Below are positions 62,321-64,000 of a DNA stretch of 64,000 bases, piece after piece. Under the pieces are notes generated by a model. That model ran no database searches. It was not told the DNA's origin and saw nothing but the letters and a program-made list of their open reading frames with translations. Source of the DNA: Butyrivibrio sp. (GTDB taxonomy: Bacteria; Bacillota; Clostridia; Lachnospirales; Lachnospiraceae); NCBI RefSeq assembly GCF_015056685.1, contig NZ_SVFW01000006.1, forward strand, positions 62,001 through 126,000. Reading direction: 5' to 3'. The first letter of the stretch is position 1; the number at the start of each line of letters is the position of its first letter. The translations under genes and the position numbers were made by a program.

Positions 62321-63466
62321 TTATTCGAAGATAATTTTTTCCCAGGTGTCATCAGGAACAAGTGCAATGTATGTTTTACCATTGTTGATCTCAAGCTCAT
62401 CGCCGTTTTCGTCATAGTACTTTGTTACATCAGTGTATCCTGATTTAACCCATGTGACGTCCTTAGCAACGCCGTTTGTGAGGTACCAGGCGTATTCACC
62501 GGCGCCAACACAGTTGTAGATCAGATATCCTTCATCATCAAGCTGTGTGAAGCTGCATTTCTGAAGAATAACATTCTTGAATGAAAGAACTTCGCCGCTG
62601 TCGGCATCTTCATGAGGCTCGCCGTATTCAGAATACTCATAAAGTCCTGTTTCAGGATTATAAGTAAGTGTTGAACTGTTATGAGGGAAAGGAAGAGATA
62701 CCTTGTTAGCAGTGTAGGATCTGTCATATTTCTCATCAAGATTTATCTCACTGCCATAGTCTGTAAAATTAAAGTGGCTTCCTTCATTAGCAAATTCGTT
62801 ATAGGTTTCTGAAATGTTTGCCTTAGGTATTTCTCTTTCAAGATCGCCAGAAACGATGTACTCAGTAAACTCTTTGTCTTTACCGTTATTGATTCTGGAG
62901 AAAAGACCTGAAATATGGTCTTTAGCCCAATCCATGGCAAAATAAGCATCGTTATGGACAGGACCACCATCGTGACAGAGAATAGCGTTCCACTCTGAAG
63001 CTAAGATGATGTTTGTAGGTCTGGTGCTACGAATACTACCAAACTGTTCAAGTGACTTCCAGTCTTTTACAACACACATAAGACGTGTAATGCGGTCATT
63101 GGCAGTGCTGTTCATCATTTCGTATACAACGTCAGCCTTAGTTGTTTCATAATGTGGAAGAGCCTTGATCTCATTATCTACCATAACTGCGATAGGACGC
63201 TGATCCTTGATGTCTTCGCTTATTGGCTCACCTGTGAGCTCACTGAAATACATTCCCTCAGGGAGAACGTAAGGTTCGTCAGAATTCGCAACTGCCTCTG
63301 CTGTCGTAGCTTCTGCGCTTGAATCATTTTTTTCTACTGCTTCATAAGAAACATCACCTGAGGAAGTGTCCTCTGTGTCAGTTGATGAACATGCAGCTAC
63401 TGAAAGCACAGTAACAGCACACATTATGGAAGCGATAGCTTTTTTGGCATATCTATTAATGTACAT
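62321..63466 (-). CDS. DUF3048 lipoprotein (YerB-like)
   Basis: A 381-residue lipoprotein (lipobox SVAAC, Cys about 26) with an Asp/Glu/Ser-rich tether (about 27-65). The DUF3048 domain has RPIAVMVDNEIKALPHYETTKADVVYEMM, a conserved RLMCVVKDW...IRSTRPTNI and WNAILCHDGGP, with a C-terminal extension (YGEPHEDADSGEVLSFKNVILQKCSFTQLDDEGY and VGAGEYAWYLTNGVAKDVTW). YerB of Bacillus is the named relative; function unknown. The ATG at 63466 is preferred; TTG at 63472 lies closer to AAGGAG. Confidence 0.85.
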   Translation of the reverse strand: MYINRYAKKAIASIMCAVTVLSVAACSSTDTEDTSSGDVSYEAVEKNDSSAEATTAEAVANSDEPYVLPEGMYFSELTGEPISEDIKDQRPIAVMVDNEIKALPHYETTKADVVYEMMNSTANDRITRLMCVVKDWKSLEQFGSIRSTRPTNIILASEWNAILCHDGGPVHNDAYFAMDWAKDHISGLFSRINNGKDKEFTEYIVSGDLEREIPKANISETYNEFANEGSHFNFTDYGSEINLDEKYDRSYTANKVSLPFPHNSSTLTYNPETGLYEYSEYGEPHEDADSGEVLSFKNVILQKCSFTQLDDEGYLIYNCVGAGEYAWYLTNGVAKDVTWVKSGYTDVTKYYDENGDELEINNGKTYIALVPDDTWEKIIFE

Positions 63467-63602
63467 TTCCAAAGTCTCCTTAAAATAAAGTCAATCTATA
63501 TTGTATCAAATTTATGAAAATATTTCCAATAGTGTCAAAGAAACAACAAAGTGCCGTGTGAAACCGAAAGTATGTTATACTGATAAAAACGAGGTATTGC
63601 AG

Positions 63603-64000
63603 ATGAAACTTATGTTTATTGGTGCTGATCATGAGGTGACGGGAAGCTGTCATTATCTTGAGGCAGCAGGTAAAAAGATACTTGTGGATTACGGAATGGA
63701 ACAGGGCAAGGACTATTTTGAGAATGTTTCACTTCCGGTAAGTGCGCCTGAAATTGATTATGTTTTTCTGACCCATGCCCATGTGGATCATTCCGGAAAT
63801 CTTCCGCTTTTATATTCAAAGGGCTTTAGGGGAAAGATTTTTTCCACTGTAGCTACAGCATCTTTGTGTAATATAATGCTCAGAGACTGTGCGCATATCC
63901 AGATGCAGGAAGCTGAGTGGAGGAACAGAAAGGCCAAAAGAAACAAGGACATATCTGAGATGGAACCGGCATATACCATGGAAGATGCTGAGAAAACCAT
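63603..64000 (+). CDS. MBL-fold RNA-processing exonuclease-like protein, 5' part
   Basis: The first 132 codons of a gene running off the right edge. The start MKLMFIGADHEVTGSCHYLE and the metal site FLTHAHVDHSGNLP (HxHxDH) fit the metallo-beta-lactamase-CPSF (Ysh1/RNase J-like, COG1236) family, which degrades or processes RNA. ATG after GAGG about nine bases upstream. The beta-CASP part lies outside the window, so the exact family is uncertain. Confidence 0.85.
   Translation, partial: MKLMFIGADHEVTGSCHYLEAAGKKILVDYGMEQGKDYFENVSLPVSAPEIDYVFLTHAHVDHSGNLPLLYSKGFRGKIFSTVATASLCNIMLRDCAHIQMQEAEWRNRKAKRNKDISEMEPAYTMEDAEKT

Noticed and set aside
1..64000. tRNA or rRNA genes
   Set aside because: No cloverleaf with a GTTCGA-type T-loop or rRNA-like sequence was noticed on either strand; a tRNAscan run would be decisive.

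Overview
This looks like a chromosomal segment of a low-GC Gram-positive anaerobe of the Lachnospiraceae, most like Butyrivibrio. That placement is inference, from the pectin and xylan glycosidases with carbohydrate ABC importers, the LL-diaminopimelate aminotransferase route (DapL with DapF), strong GGAGG ribosome binding sites, a c-di-GMP riboswitch before a chemotaxis receptor, and the polysaccharide genes.

Layout. At 1-123 is the tail of a corrinoid adenosyltransferase gene. At 1.2-8.2 kb, on the minus strand, are a riboswitch-controlled chemotaxis receptor, clpB, a large acidic surface protein and a small DUF4250-type protein. At 8.4-14.9 kb is a polysaccharide export and priming operon: PHP phosphatase, Wzz-like protein, BY-kinase, LCP protein, a sortase-like lipoprotein without the catalytic Cys, a surface coiled-coil protein and a priming sugar transferase. 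It has no other glycosyltransferases. A surface-protein gene at 16.1-17.3 kb lies between two repeat elements. At 18.4-27.0 kb are an esterase, a GH31 enzyme, an ABC sugar importer and a GH4 enzyme. At 27.2-33.1 kb are a GAF-ABC ATPase, a giant FtsX-type permease and an acyltransferase with a zinc ribbon. At 33.1-42.5 kb are a GltS-type carrier, GH43, an AraC regulator, a second sugar importer, an (alpha/alpha)6 glycosidase and a GH28 enzyme. An M13 peptidase follows. At 46.4-64 kb are housekeeping and envelope genes: dapL, dapF, hisC, a nuclease-like orphan, thrS, trkA-trkH, TraX, a DUF3048 protein and the start of an MBL-fold gene.

The most unusual content is a family of non-coding elements (about 187-1029, 14930-15935, 17393-18320 and 44857-46393). 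Each is bounded by inverted arms of up to about 190 bp. A full arm has an outer hairpin module of about 125 nt (alpha), whose stems vary in a base-pair-preserving way, and an inner module of about 60 nt (beta). Between the arms are arrays of a short motif that alternates strictly in orientation, with a full period of about 51-52 bp. The motif differs between arrays (GGGTAAA, GACATG, GCACGC, or GGGCATATA paired with GGGTGGC), but the spacing stays the same. A fifth GGGTAAA array without arms (51037-51336) lies directly upstream of an orphan gene for a PD-(D/E)XK-like protein. I do not recognise this family; its geometry suggests a protein-binding lattice or a chain of hairpins, perhaps with mobile or REP-like behaviour.

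Working together: the two ABC importers, the GH4, GH28, GH31, GH43 and GH63-like enzymes and the esterase form a plant-polysaccharide (probably pectin and side-chain) system. In both importers a terminator hairpin lies between the binding-protein gene and the permease genes, which should give more binding protein than permease.
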